64,000 nt of DNA. It comes from Delphinus delphis (taxonomy: Eukaryota > Chordata > Mammalia > Artiodactyla > Delphinidae). Positions 47,991 to 61,018 of this stretch are shown here, in pieces; position 1 is the stretch's first letter, and each line of letters begins with the position of its first letter. The stretch lies in the NCBI RefSeq assembly GCF_949987515.2, contig NC_082692.2, positions 88,483,488 to 88,547,487 of the forward strand. The letters are read 5' to 3'. A program made the translations under genes and the position numbers. Under the pieces are notes generated by a model. That model saw nothing but the letters and a program-made list of their open reading frames with translations. It made no database searches and was not told the DNA's origin.

Positions 47991-49674
47991 TCTCAATGTA
48001 TGATAAACAAGCTACAATTATGCCCATCTATATGCATTTGCTTAAGTGTTCCCACCACTGGATTATATTATATATTATATTAATATATTTCTTTCTTATC
48101 TAAATTCTATTCATCCTCAATGCAGGTAATTTGGATTTGAAAAACTGAGTGAAAATGCCAGAAAACTCCAGGAAGTTTGCATGGAAAATTCCATGGAAGT
48201 ATGCATTCATATATACAACTACGTATATACTTGTATACAAGCATACGAGCATATGTGTGCTTTCTTTGAATTATTCTTGTTCCGGAAGTAATCTCCTTCA
48301 CCATTTTGTAAATAAAAACTTCATGTGAGTGTAGGTTCAAAACAAAAGAAAAATCAAATCCATTCTTATTTCTAAATTTTTCCTACCTGCAGTGTGAGTT
48401 CTTTGATATGATAAAAGTTGTATTTATTTAGCTTGATTCATTTTTGATAAATCAGATTTGGCTGTTACCAATACCTTGATATCCTATCTGTGCTTGCAAA
48501 TTGATTTTTTAATGAATTGGTACGAAGCTTCTTTGAATCCTTCTGATGTCATGACCCTTTGACCTTTGCAAATGTGAGTTGACAGTGCTACAGGATGCAA
48601 AGTAAAACATTCCCTCACTGGACTGGTTGTCTTGTCCATACACAGCCAAAACCATCAACAGGTCACCATAAATCTCCTTTTCTGGGTACTTTTCGCACAT
48701 AAGCTCTTCCTAGAGTCTTCAGGACTATTTTCATGGTTTGCAGATGTTATGCAAAACATCACTATGCAGGGTACATTTGTAAAGTATGCATTTGATATCT
48801 TTGGATCTAACATATATAGACAAATCTAAAATGATCTTTAAAGTACTAAAAATATTAAAGTCATTACTGACAGAGACAATTTCACTCCATCTGAAAGCAA
48901 ATTTTAAAGGTGTAATTTTTTTAAGTTTATAAAATCCTCAAGTGTTATAAAGTGTACTCTGGGATGGTGGACTGACATAGCTGAATATTGAGTCTTTTAA
49001 TCTGAACCAGATTCACTGCATGTGGTACTCTCTTTCCAAGTTCTAACTTGTCAAGTGAGTGACCTTGAATTGTTCTCAGCTCCAGGCTTCTAGAGCGAAA
49101 GCCCTAACCGATAGCAAATGAACTCTGAGGTGATAAACTATAAGATACCTCTTTGAAAATTCAAAGGGTAGTTCTTAACATTTTATCTGACATTAGAGAA
49201 GGCGTGCCTCAATCTGAAAGCAGACCTTTTGGTCTTCAAACAGTAGCTATGAAATAAGATATACATCTCATTCCTACCAACTTAGCAAAATGTATTTTTA
49301 TTTTGAAATATGACAGTACTCTCTGGGGTTGTATTTTACACTGGACTGCAGCAATATCACTAGGATTTTATTAATGTTCATTAATTTGATTTATTGCTAA
49401 TGCTGTTCTGGGCTTATATTTTGAACTTAAGGTGAAGTACTAAAGAAATTTCTCTTTCTTGTGGATATAACTTTGAATGTGTCTGTATATTTTCTGGAGG
49501 AATTCCATATTACAAGTTGAGACTACAAATTTCAAATTTTCAGGACATTATTAAAGAATTATTTAAATATATAAGATATAAAGAATCCTGGTAGTTCAGG
49601 GTGTATTTTTTCCTGAATTAAGTTTAATAAATTCTATCCAAATCTAATTTTATTCAGAAATAGAGCCATCAGTG
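47991..49674. other. single-copy block, no gene seen
   Basis: Contains a short TATATTA run near 48066. No recognised repeat otherwise. Confidence 0.3.
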
Positions 49675-49862
49675 AGAGAGAGCAGTGTACATTCTGTTGT
49701 CCTGGATTGAATCCAAGCTCAGTAATTTTGTAGCTGTGTTACCTTGGCTGAGTTATGTATTCTCTTTCAGCCTCAGTTTGTTCTTCTGGAAAGTTTGTGA
49801 AACCACATTGCTTAATTGTGTGCTGCACATAGTAGGTTCTCAATAAACGTGAACTACTGAAA
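49675..49862 (+). mobile_element. MIR SINE
   Basis: 'gttaccttggctgagttatg', 'agcctcagtttgttcttctg', 'cacatagtaggttctcaata' in MIR order. Confidence 0.65.
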
Positions 49863-52800
49863 TTGTTTATTGTTATTTTTTCTGCTGCATGCAATCTCAT
49901 TCTCTGTTTATCTTCATTTGCCTTTTGTTTTTTCCTGGATTCTTATAATTCTGTTTCTTTTACTTATTACTCTCCTATGTACCTGTTTAAATCCTCAAAC
50001 CTAGAGCAAAAATTATTTCTTACGCTTTCCTTATGATGTCTACATCATGATAGTGATTTAGCAAAGCAAAGGAACAGGAGCTTCTTAAAATCCAAATGTG
50101 GGACTAAGAAAGATAAAGAATTACAAATCTTAATATCTCTGGTCTAAGCATGAGGAAGTAAGTGGTCTTTGGGAATGAAATTGTGATTTGTGTCTTCTGC
50201 ATATTACTCAGCTTGGCTCATTAAATAATTGAAAATAAACCTTCATATTTCCTTTTGTTGTTTGAAAATTTCAGAATAAATTAACTTAAGCAAACTATGC
50301 TCAGAAGCTTCCTAAATGAACAATGTTCTTAATAATTTCTACATGAATGTTACTTAGAATTTGAATTTGTGTTGAATTTATGGCCGCTCAGGGTAAAAAA
50401 AAAAAAGATGACTTCCTGTTAAGTAATTTCCATGTTAACAATGCACATTGTTTTGATTAGTATTCATACACCTTACGAATTGTTAATTCAAAGGTAATTT
50501 GACCAGGTAAGGAAGGTCATTAAATAGTAATATTTCTATTCTGTACCACTTCTCAATAATAATATCTTACCCAACATACATGTAATACCAAAAATTTCTT
50601 CTTCAAACACCTCTATTTATAATACTTGGACATAGTCTATAATAGCCAATATTTAATATAATCTGCAACAATAATAAAGTGTAATAGCCAATACTGTAAA
50701 AAACCTAATAATTCTCAGAATGTATCAGCTAAATTTTCTCCAAAATCACGAAGAATTTGAAAGTCACTATTATAAAGTAGTATCATAAAGTAAGTAAATA
50801 AATAGCTATTTTTTTCCCCAATGATTCTCATTTTATTACCCAAATAGTCATCAGAGTAAAATAGCTTCAAAGGTGTTATGAAATATCACTTTGAATTAAT
50901 TCTTTCACGTAACAAATCAGCATGAAGAACGTTTCAAATTATTTGTGAAGAACTAGTCTGCATTTAGCTTGCAGATCCCAGGATAGATAGAACATTTCCT
51001 AAAACATGGAGGAGCTTTTGTTTTTCACTGCCTTCTTCCACTGATTGCCCTCTGTCTCCATTTTCTGCTGTTCCTTCTCATTGCTGCTTTATTTCCTCAT
51101 ATTGGCTCTCTCTCTTCTTCTCTCTTCCTATTTCATCTTCTCTTAAGACAGTTGGTGGCATTTGAAGATGGGATTTAACTATTAGCACAATCTTGCCTTT
51201 GCATGGCTGCCTTTCCCCCAAGGAACTGGCTTTCCTTTGAAATTGGCTTTAGGCCTGACAGGGCCTCTGCGTTTCATATTACTGCTAGCCCAATAGAGAA
51301 AATGAAGCCAAGAAATGTGATCAGGTTATCCTAGGGCAAAAGAAAAGGTTGGTTTGGGGAAATGCTTAATTTCCATGATTCAGCAGGGATTTGCAAGCTT
51401 GATTCTCCTGAGGAAATCAGAGTCTGGTTTTCCATTTATCCATCCGGCTTTTCCGAATTACCAGCTCTATTGGTTTTAAAGATAAGGAATTGGAATGGAT
51501 TCTGAATGTTGAATTTAATTCCTGATATGAGGTTATCTTAAAACATGGGTCAGACAGCAAGCCCTCACACCTTGTGCCCCCCCACCCCCACCCGCCATAG
51601 CCACTACCACCACCAAACATTCTATTTCTTTCCGAGGTCATTAGTAGATTTCCTGCAGGAAAATCTTGGAAGAAACTTACATGCTTCGCGGTAAGGTACT
51701 ATGTTAGCCAAAATACAGGAGTCAGACACTAGGTTAATTGAGGAAGGATTTTCAGAATCTTATATTCCTTTTATTTTTTCTTGTTTCAGAGAGGGGATGT
51801 TGAACAACAGGCTGTTTCTTTAAGCAGTAAGGAAAAAATAAATCTGGCACCCTCTTGTTACATCGTTAAACATAGGATGAATTACCGTGCATAGACTCTC
51901 AAGGGCTATTACTGCCCAAAGCCTTTGAAAACGATCAATATCCACCACCATGCTTTTTCTGCTGTGTTTTTTAACATTGTATATCCGTTGAGTGATAGAG
52001 TCAAGAGTGAATAATTCTGTAAAGGAATTAGAAGTGCTATATTGTAACATTGGCCAGCATTCTTATGACTTTGCAATACAAATTTGAGTTACTTGTGAAA
52101 ATTTGAGGCAACGTCTCTTTCTTCGTTTGCATGGTACCAATTTAAATTTGTCGTTCTCATGTCCTCCGTGCAGAGAGAAGGAGCTCACCTTTTGAGACTT
52201 AGCTTTGTATTACTCAGACTATCAAAGCAAATGCGGGGATGTCACACCAAATGCTGGTGAAGAGGAAGATGCTAATTAAGAACCATCATTCAATGTCATT
52301 TCTACATTAGATTAAGAAAAATCCATTAGAACACTCCATCTTATTTTTCTCAAGAGGTCATGATCCAGGCTACTAACCTCATCAGAACAAACAGCCATAA
52401 TCACTCTTTATCCGCTTCACCACAGTTCAAGCTAAATTTAGGTCTCATTTGCCTGTCACCAACATGCTTTCTAAATGCATTGTAAGCATTTCTTCATTTT
52501 GAAGAACTTGCGGCACTAGCCCACATACATCTTTGCCCTTATGTGTTTTTGTCAAACTAAGACAGGGCATTGGAAATTTGGGTCCAGAGACTAATTTTTC
52601 CTTCTATAGACTGCTCAGAATATACCTGAGGTAAAGAAGGTTCATGAATTGATTCTTTGTACTTGCTAACCTACTAAGAATACCATGGAAAAAGTGAAAT
52701 TCAGACTGTGTTTATGCAGATATAGTTTTGTTGTTTCAACTAAATCAATTTGGATGATCATACTGAGATTTCTTTTTGTTACTGCATTGATCATAAAATT

Positions 52801-53764
52801 AGTCTTTTGATAGAGTCAACTCCTTATGCCCATGGTCACTGCCTCATGTGTGATTTCCTTCTGAGCTCAGAAAATGTATTACTAATTAATGATCCAGACT
52901 TAATAGTAACAGAGATTTGGAAATAATTCTGTTTTTTCACAAATAGAGTGAAGTTCAGAGTACAAACAATTAACAGAATAATTCAGAAAGGAAAATTGCT
53001 TGAATTTTTGTACTAAAGTTGATTTGATCTGAATTATTTGGATGACTACCTCAGTTACTCACTTTACTTGGTGTAGATATGATTTAAGTCATGGTAGTAA
53101 AATGAGTGGTCATGATTTTTAAAATAAATACACATTGTTATTTAGTTTAAATAACACCAAATTTCTAATTTGTTGAGAAATATATATATGCACATATATA
53201 TTATCAAGCAAATGTGAATAGTTTATATAATTAGTGTCTATAAGTACTTTAATTTGTTCACTCTGTTTAAAAAGGGTGCCACATATTTTGAAAGCCATAT
53301 ATGTCTGACATCCTAAGAGGAGAGAAATGATCCAGAGAAAAATATAACACAAACTTTAATTCTGTATAGGTTTTCCTTTCCTTTCTTTTTTTAATAGATG
53401 GCAATCCATCATACATGAGAATATGGTGATCTTCTTGGTTGAAATTGATAATACTCTTCATTTTTCCAATTGATTTGTGCATCATTTTGTGTAGCATATA
53501 CATACGCAAGACACACCAGGTAGTGAACGCTATGGCTTACAAAGGTGACTAAAATATGAATGATTCTACCCATAATTGAAAATGGGCTGTATGTGAGCAT
53601 AATGGCAGAGACGAAAGTGACCCTATATCACATGCCATTTGTTGGCAGCTGACAGAGTTGATATGCTTCTGTTTTGGGAATGGCTTTGACCACATCCATG
53701 GAAGTTCATAAGTGAGATGCTCACAGATAGAAAAGCTTCTGTGTAAGTCTGCAGAGGTAATATA
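49863..53764. other. longest single-copy block, no gene seen
   Basis: Almost 4 kb with no recognised transposon. A short TC-rich tract lies at 51105-51130 and an AT run at 53170-53200. A weak exon-like segment at 51790-51826 is discussed under findings. Confidence 0.35.
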
Positions 53765-54000
53765 CTATGTGTTTAAAATCACTGGAACCAGAGCAGACAG
53801 ACTTAGATTCAAGTGTGTGCTCTGCCACTTTTACCTGTGTAAACTTCAGGAAGATATTCAACTCTCTAAGATTCATTTTTTTCTCTGTGAAATGGGGGAA
53901 AGAATTACAGATATTGAAGATGAAAGGGAAGATTAATGAGGTAATATATGTCAAGCATTTTGCACAGTACCTAATGTAATAATTATTACAGTAATGATAA
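53765..54000 (+). mobile_element. MIR SINE
   Basis: 'gacagacttagattcaagtg', 'tgctctgccacttttacctg', 'tgtgaaatgggggaaagaat', 'gcattttgcacagtacctaa' follow full-length MIR. Confidence 0.75.
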
Positions 54001-54039
54001 GACAAAATGGAGTTCCACTAGTGTAAGTGAAACTGAAGA

Positions 54040-54575
54040 TGTGATGGAAGTTCAGAAGGGAATTTCTGTGGAATAACTTTGGAGATCAGAAGCATTCTGT
54101 TGGAGAGTTTAAAAATACATTCAGTTAAGGTAGATCAAGATAACAGCACAGGTTTTCCAGGAGCAAGGAGTAGAGAAATTAAATGCCGAGTGTTAAGAAA
54201 ACCAGATTAGATTTGGGGGAATAAATGTCAAATTTGAATGAAAGCAGGTATTAGGATAGAAGGCTAGAAACATAATCTTCTATGAATGATAGGTCTAAAA
54301 GTATGATCTTTATTTCATAGGGTAGTTGAAAACCTTTGTTGAATTTTGAGCAGATAGTGGGATGGTATGAAGATGCAGGGAAGTAGATACAGAAGGACAG
54401 TTTACTGAAGTTCAGGCTAAAAGAAATGAGGTTATGGACTCGGTGGCAGTAGAAATGGGGATGAAGGAACAGAAATGAAAGATAATTCTGGGATAAACTT
54501 AATCAGACTTGACAAATATATGAGGTGACGCAGGGGAAAGGAACAAGGGTCAAGTAATGAATGATTCTTGGTGCC
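54040..54575 (-). mobile_element. L2 fragment, minus strand
   Basis: 'gttgaattttgagcagatag' and the flanking G-rich text ('gtggcagtagaaatggggat') fit antisense L2 near its 3' third. Diverged. Confidence 0.5.
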
Positions 54576-54578
54576 TGT

Positions 54579-54980
54579 TATAGGCTGAATTGTGTCCCCT
54601 CCAAAATTTATATGTTGAAGCTTTAAACCCCAGTAGCTCAGAATATGATAATATTTAGAGATAGAGCATTTAAGGAAGTCATTAAATTAATATGAGGCCC
54701 TCAGAATGGGCCCTCATCCAATCTGACTAGTGTCCTTATAAGAAGAGGAAAGTCAGACACACAGAGACCAGGGATGTGTACATGCAGAAGAAAGATCAGG
54801 TGTGGAGACAGTGAGAAGACAGGCATCTGCAAGCCAAGGAGAGAGGCCTCAGAAGAAACCAAACTTAACAACACCTTGATATTGGCATCTGGCCTCCAGA
54901 ACTGTGAGACAATAAATTTCTGTTGTTTAAGCAACTCAATCTGTGATATTTTTTTATGGCAACCCTAGCAAACTAACACA
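54579..54980 (+). mobile_element. MaLR-type solo LTR
   Basis: Begins 'tgttataggctgaattgtgt', contains 'gtgtccttataagaagagga' and 'cctccagaactgtgagacaa', then 'taaatttctgttgtttaagc', and ends 'aaactaacaca'. TG..CA ends agree with an LTR. Confidence 0.65.
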
Positions 54981-55159
54981 GTGTGATTCACAGAAATAGA
55001 GAATATAGAAACAACATTTTTAGATAGATGCAGATAATTAGTATTAACAGGGGCATGTTACCATAACTCAGGCTTTGTAAAATAAGATCATTAATAACTG
55101 TTTTCTAATGATCTGATGGTTATATTATAAAGGTTAAAAACATAATACTATCATTTTAT

Positions 55160-55610
55160 TTGGTGGAAAACTTATATCTTATGGGCCTTATTAGAGCAAT
55201 TAATGTTTGCTGATATAACGAAATTTTTGTCCCTTCTCCAAAATCCTAGTGGCTTCACAGAACCTTTTCCTTGTTCATATAAATTCACTGTAAGTGTTCC
55301 AGGTTAGGTGTCTCTTCTCTAAAAGTTAATGCAGAGAGCCCAGGTTCTTTCTCTCTTGAAACACAGCTGTTTTCCCCTTTGCTTTCATCCCCAAAGGTGG
55401 AAAGAGAGCAAACTTGAAAGATTGTTTTATGACCATCCTTGGAAGGGGCACATATTTCTCCATCCCATATTCCATTGGCCAGAAATCAGTCACATGATTC
55501 CACCCAGCTGCAAGGGATCCTGAGAAAACTAGCTCAACTGCATGCCCAGGAACAAAAGGAGAACAGAGTATTGATTGACACTTGTAGTCTCTGCCTCGTG
55601 GCCTACCAAA
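55160..55610 (-). mobile_element. MaLR-like LTR, minus strand
   Basis: 'attccattggccagaaatca', 'gtcacatgattccacccagc' and 'tgcaagggatcctgagaaaa' fit the antisense of a MaLR-related repeat. Boundaries are soft. Confidence 0.4.
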
Positions 55611-55769
55611 CTTCTATTTTGCAGAGTTATATATAATGGAAAAGGAGAAAAAGGAGTAGTTAAGTTGTTATAGTATATATGCCTATCTGGATAACTTAGA
55701 AGACCATCTGGATTTGGGGATTTACTCTTAACACTGTAAACATTTGCTGGCAATCCCAAAGGTCCAGGA

Positions 55770-55986
55770 CAGGGGTTGAGAACATTTCTGTAAAGGGCCA
55801 GATACAAAGATTTTAGGTTTTCAGTGCCATATGGTCTCTGTTGAAATAACTCAACGGTCATTGTAGCACAAAATCGTGCATAGGCAATAGGTAAACAAAT
55901 GAGCATGAATATGCATCAATAAAACTTTATTTACGAAACAGGTGGCAGGACAGATTTGGCCTACAGGCCTTGGTTTGGCGACCCTT
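55770..55986. mobile_element. hAT-type MITE (MER class)
   Basis: 'ctgtaaagggccagatacaa', 'atatggtctctgttgaaata', 'aataaaactttatttacgaa' and 'ggcctacaggccttggtttg' match a widespread MER element whose ends are inverted ('caggggttg' and 'gcgaccctt'). No coding capacity. Confidence 0.65.
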
Positions 55987-56337
55987 CAGCCAGCATATTG
56001 GGTAATCTGTTATTTTGCAAGAATTTCAGTCTCATGCCCAGATAATTTTGCATAGACAGTGAGCATAGGGGACTGCCCAGCAGTAACATCAAAATATGGC
56101 TTTGCTATGCTGGAATTTACCTGGTCAGACCACAGGGAGTATCACTTGTAGCAGGAGAGAACAAAGTTACTTTGTGAAAACTGTCCTTGGAATCAAAGGT
56201 AACTACTTGATCTGGTTATGAAAGAAAAGAGAAGTGACAAGGGGAAGACAGTGGTGGAACACAGCTAGATGTTATAGTGAATTCCTCCTAACTTTGATTT
56301 GTCTTAGAGGAAGGATTGGTTTTTCTTGCCTGTAGAC
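55987..56337. other. no gene seen
   Basis: Single-copy sequence. Confidence 0.35.
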
Positions 56338-56349
56338 ATAACTTTTCTT

Positions 56350-56670
56350 TTTTTTTTTTTTTTGATGTTCGGGGTAGGAGTATATTAATTAATTTATTTA
56401 TTTTTGCTGTGTTGCGTCTTCGTTTCTGTGCGAGGGCTTTATCTAGTTGTGGCAAGCGGGGGCCACTGTTCATCACAGTGCACGGGCCTCTCACTATCGC
56501 GGCCTCTCCAGTTGCAGAGCACAAGTTTCAGACGCGCAGGCTCAGTAGTTGTGGCTCACGGGCCTAGTTGCTCCGCGGCATGTGGGATCCTCCCAGACCA
56601 GGGCTCGAGCCCATGTCCCCTGCATTAGCAGGGAGATTCTCTCACCACTGTGCCACCAGGGAAGCCCGAG
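56350..56670 (-). mobile_element. CHR SINE, minus strand, with extra 3' segment
   Basis: Minus-strand head 'gggcttccctggtggcacag' ends at about 56667. The AAAT tail ends near 56384. Beyond it lie about 20 nt of non-SINE sequence and then a second A run (plus-strand T run 56350-56363). A 12-bp duplication 'ataacttttctt' encloses everything (56338-56349 and 56671-56682). Confidence 0.9.
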
Positions 56671-56829
56671 ATAACTTTTCTTGATTTCACTATTTCTTAA
56701 ATCCTGAGGAATCTCATAGTCACCCTTATTTTTACCAATCATCTCCACTTTATCCTTCTATACCAGTCTATCTCCTTTATATCATAAGTGCCTTCTTGAG
56801 ATATTGCTGTCTCTTCTAATTAGATCTGC

Positions 56830-57070
56830 CAAATGATGCAATAAAGCATGTATGAATCACACAGATCCAAGTTCGAGTCCCTGATCTTTCACTCTTTAGC
56901 CCTGGGGTTCAGCACTTCACCCTCAGTCCCAGTTTCTTCATTCTTAAAGTTGGCATAATCATAGTATCAAACTCAGAGCTTTGTTTTTGTGTAGATTAAA
57001 TGTTAGTCTATATATACCACTGAGTTCAGTTTTTGGTACCTAGTAATCCCTTGTAAACAGTTTATTAATT
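56830..57070 (+). mobile_element. MIR SINE
   Basis: 'cacacagatccaagttcgag', 'ctcagtcccagtttcttcat', 'tcaaactcagagctttgttt' in MIR order. Confidence 0.55.
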
Positions 57071-57156
57071 TTTTTTCAATAACCCGATTTTTAATGAAAT
57101 AAGATTTCTAGAACCATAAGTCTACCAATGTTTCAGCAAAGTCAACAGTTACTTTA

Positions 57157-57400
57157 TTTTTTTTTTTTGGCTCCAAACCCTTTATTCATTTGATATTGTT
57201 AAATACCATTTCCTTGACATATTTTTCTGCTGTAATGATCATGGCATTGTACTTTTTAGTATTTCTTTTACTTTTTTTATACTTTATTCTTCATGTGCTT
57301 TGGTGGCTTTCTTTCTCTGCCTCCTAAAATGTGATGGTGGATGTGGTTTATTCCGGTACTCCTTCCGCACGTGCCCCCCCGCCCCCCCGCAGCTCACACT
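57157..57400 (-). pseudogene. possible processed pseudogene 3' end, gene not recognised
   Basis: On the minus strand an AATAAA (57181-57186) lies 12 nt before a run of 12 A (57157-57168), the usual layout of a reverse-transcribed polyadenylated mRNA. Upstream, one minus frame reads 'KEYRNKPHPPSHFRRQRKK' before a stop near 57290, which would leave a 3' UTR of about 115 nt. I do not recognise the parent gene. No target duplication was found, and the right edge is unclear. It could instead be an unlisted repeat. Confidence 0.3.
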
Positions 57401-57786
57401 CTCGAGAACCCTTACAGAGCAGCAACTCTCAACAACCCCCAAAACAAAACAAAATCCTTAGGTTCATTACTTCAAAATCTCTCATTTGCAACTTTACGAT
57501 TAGCTGATATTTCCATGAGTATCTTATTCATATCAAAGCATGTCCCAAACCGAACTGAATATGTGGTCTGAAACTTGATTCATCTTTCTAACTTGCCACC
57601 ATTGCTTCAATTTCCCAGTCTTACAACGTTTAAGTCATGTTCTACTCTCCTACTTCTTCTCCTCTCATATTCATTCGGTTCTCAAATCCTGTCCTTCGTG
57701 CCAAATATCCTATCTTCACCATCTGTTTAAAAGAACCTCAGGCCTCATCCCTGAATTAATTCCTGCCCTTAGTATCTCTCCATTTG

Positions 57787-57815
57787 TCCTTCCATCCATC
57801 CATCTATCCATCCAT
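57787..57815. repeat. (CCAT)n microsatellite
   Basis: Run of CATC/CCAT units with one interruption. Confidence 0.85.
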
Positions 57816-57964
57816 GCACCGATTCAACAATCATTAAGGCCTTACTATGGGCCAAATAGTCTGCAGGCTTCACTGTGAGTGATACATGAAATATCAGACA
57901 ACTCCTAGCTTTTCAAAAAGTACCTTCTCTTGGGGAACACTAGATATTGATCACATCTCTATAC

Positions 57965-58190
57965 TATGGACTCAAACTGTCTTGTGATAAAGTCGTGGCT
58001 CCATCACTTTCTCTGACCTTAGACAATTTGCTTAACCTCACCATGGCTCATTTTCTCATGTGGATAATCATCGTACATCCTTGAGAGATGTTTTGTGAGT
58101 ACAAATTAGGAGGTGGCATATCTAAACCTTAGCACTGTGGCAAACCTCTAGTAAACCCTCAATAAGTGTTAGCCCTTATTATTGTCATTA
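57965..58190 (+). mobile_element. MIR SINE
   Basis: 'aaagtcgtggctccatcact', 'ccttagacaatttgcttaac', 'ctagtaaaccctcaataagt' follow MIR in order. A decayed L2-like piece may precede it at 57825-57960. Confidence 0.7.
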
Positions 58191-61003
58191 TTATTATTAA
58201 TGAAAAATGAAAGGATAATTGCGACAATAAGACCACACATGTTAAGAGCCAAGATGGGTCATCTAGAGTTATGGTGATTCAAGGTCATGGGTGAGCTACG
58301 GTCTCTGTGGAATCAGTTTATTTAACATCCCAGCACAAACATAGACTGTGTGCTTGTGAGTGGTGCTGGTAGGACTGAGTATGATTGGTGTTGGCCTCTA
58401 GTAATAACCCAGGACATGAGGACTTCCTCCTATTCATGATGGGGAGACAGTTTAGATTTTTGAGTATGGGAAAAATTTGATGGAATCAATGTTTTAAAAT
58501 AACTTAAAATCTTACAATGATCCCCTATTCCTGTATGCCTGACCCTTATAAAGGCCAGTTTTATAATTTATCCCCATTTATATATTGCATTGTCCCAAGT
58601 GGAGTAAGAATGAACTATGCATTATTTCAGAGTTTTTATTTTTGGTACATAATAAGTATTCAGCAAATACTTGATCATTTACTGAAATATATCTTCTTTG
58701 ATTGAAGCAAATGATTTAGGAATTCTCAGATCACTTTATTTTATGAAGATATATTCACGTTGTCACTTTGTTCCATGGTTACATTCAGTACTATCAAATC
58801 AAGGATAATTTATGGTTAAAAATGCATGTGGTGCTTTGTTACAAGACAAAAAGTCTGTAGATACACCAGCCAAGTCATCTCCACTGATGTAAAATTAGAG
58901 AACAAAATCAACTGATTATAATTCTGAGATACACTCTTCAGAATGATTAAGAACTTGATTATTCTACAGAATTTTGCTTATATATGAACATCACCCCTGT
59001 TTTCCCCATCGGGAGAAAAAATCAACTTAGATGGAAACATCTTATTTGGCTCTACTTTGCTGGTTTTGCTGTTTTGATCAAATACTGTGATTGTAAAGAC
59101 CAAGGAGCTATTTTAAATAGTTTACCTCTCAGAATAAAACATATTTGTTTTTAAACTTGGCCAACTACTATGCCAAGCCAGTATTTACCGAGAGCCTTAA
59201 TGAAATGGCCATTTGGACCAATTGGACTATAACCTCGTTGATGCATGGAGGGAAGACAAATCAGCCTTAGGGAATGCATTTCACCTGGACTGAGTTGTGT
59301 GTACCTCTACTAGGAAAGAGCCCTTTGTTTTTGGAGCCTTGGTGTTGGCCTGGCAGAGTGGTGAAGATCCTGCCTGTGCTTTCTAGCTCATAGCAGGATG
59401 CTCCACTTCTATTCACTTCCCGAGTATCCTGTAAGCAGCACTGTTATCAGAGCTACATTTCAGATGAAAGGAATCCCTATTATGGCAGATACTGAACATC
59501 TCCACAGGATATCCCTTGGTAAGGATTAGGCTGTTATGAAGGCAGTGAATCTCTCCAACTTTAGATACAAGAAGGACCTATTGCTTCCATAAGGTATTCA
59601 AGGTGGTCTTTAAAACATACTAAAGTTCCATTTATTCCAAATATTAGAAAATTAACTATTCTGGTTCAAGCAGAAGTTTCCATGTTACATGTTTCCCATA
59701 TGCAGATTATGTGTATATGTGTTAGATAATGATTCAGGTAGCATTACAGACTCTTTCTTTCTCCTAAGATAATTTATATGAACAATGGTATCACTATACA
59801 ATTTAACTGTATTCTTCACTTGGAGGGCCTCTGAAATGCTCGCAAAGTCTAAGGTTCACAAAAGCATCTGGTTGTCAATTACGTGCCTATGCCTATTTTC
59901 CAATTCCCTTTTAAAATCTGAATGATCCTTTTAAGTTCAGTTTACCGCTTTGACCCTAGAATACCACATATTTTATTGATAGGGTTATTTATTTCTCAAA
60001 GAATGTGAAATAAAGGTATAAAAATGTGTTTTCTAGAGGAAGCATTTTTAGTATGCATTATGCGATTTATGTTTTTCCCTTTCTGTCTCTCTCCATTGCT
60101 CCTGCTTACTTAGGGAAGCAATGTTTGCTCGTGTTTTAGGCTTGTTATTTTTCTGACTTTATTATGCACTTTTCTGAGTTTAATGTGCACCATAGATGCC
60201 CCGTTTAATGACACTTTCTGTACTCTTTTACAGAATTTCAATCTCTGGGGAATCAAGAGCACAGACAAAGTCATCCATCTTCAACAAATATAGAAGATTA
60301 CACCTACTGATGGAAGTAAGTACAAAATTGGTGATGATCTCCACGACCAGAATTACATTTAACTACCAATTCCCGAGGAGGCTAATTCATTTGTCAAAGG
60401 ATATGAACAAAACCACAGTCACCATTTCAGAGACCATATTTTATTTTCCCTCTTTGAGATAATTCCAACAAGGGCCTGTTTCACCTTACATTTTAGATCA
60501 CATGATGGTGAGAAAATTCTATAACTTAAAGGATAGGAGTTTATTATGGTAAGTATAAAATAGAACAAAACAGTTGGGTTTCCACAGCATTTTACGGGAA
60601 ACCTCTTCTGACCTTCTATAAACAATTCCTTTGGTAAAGTCCCCACTTTATGTTGGTTTGCTCTGTCATCAGTGTAGAGTTATGGCTTGAATAAATTCTT
60701 GTTGAGGCTTGAAGGTTGGCATGGGACTGTCTTTCTATTCTAGATCTTATAATGGATGTGTGTAATTCGTCAAGTGTGGAACATATGCCTTGCTTTATTC
60801 ACAAACTTTCACAGAAGTTAATTGCCAGCTATCACCTTCAAAATCTGGCAACAGTCTTTGATATTTAAATCATTTGAGTAAGAATTAGTCAGTAAGGCTT
60901 TGCAATTTGTCCCTAGTAAATATGTTAGCTTACTTTCAAAATGAAAATATTTCAATAGCATTTTAAATTTTTCAAAAGGTTACTATTATCCTTCATTAGA
61001 TAT
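58191..61003. other. single-copy block with a candidate exon
   Basis: No recognised transposon over 2.8 kb. Holds the candidate exon at 60234-60315. Confidence 0.35.
60234..60315 (+). other. candidate exon, 82 nt
   Basis: Acceptor 'tgtactcttttacag' ends at 60233 and donor 'ggaa|gtaagt' begins at 60316, both good matches to consensus. Only one frame has no stop. After one leading base it encodes 27 codons including 'SGESRAQTKSSIFNKYRRL', ending at a codon boundary. If spliced to the candidate at 33659-33727, the two leftover bases there plus the first base here make an Arg codon and the frame stays open. I do not recognise the protein, and chance is a real alternative. Confidence 0.22.
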
Positions 61004-61018
61004 CTTGGTGAGCATTTT

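Noticed and set aside
53721..54005. Overlapping plus and minus frames
   Set aside because: They lie in a MIR SINE; the frames are chance readings of repeat sequence.
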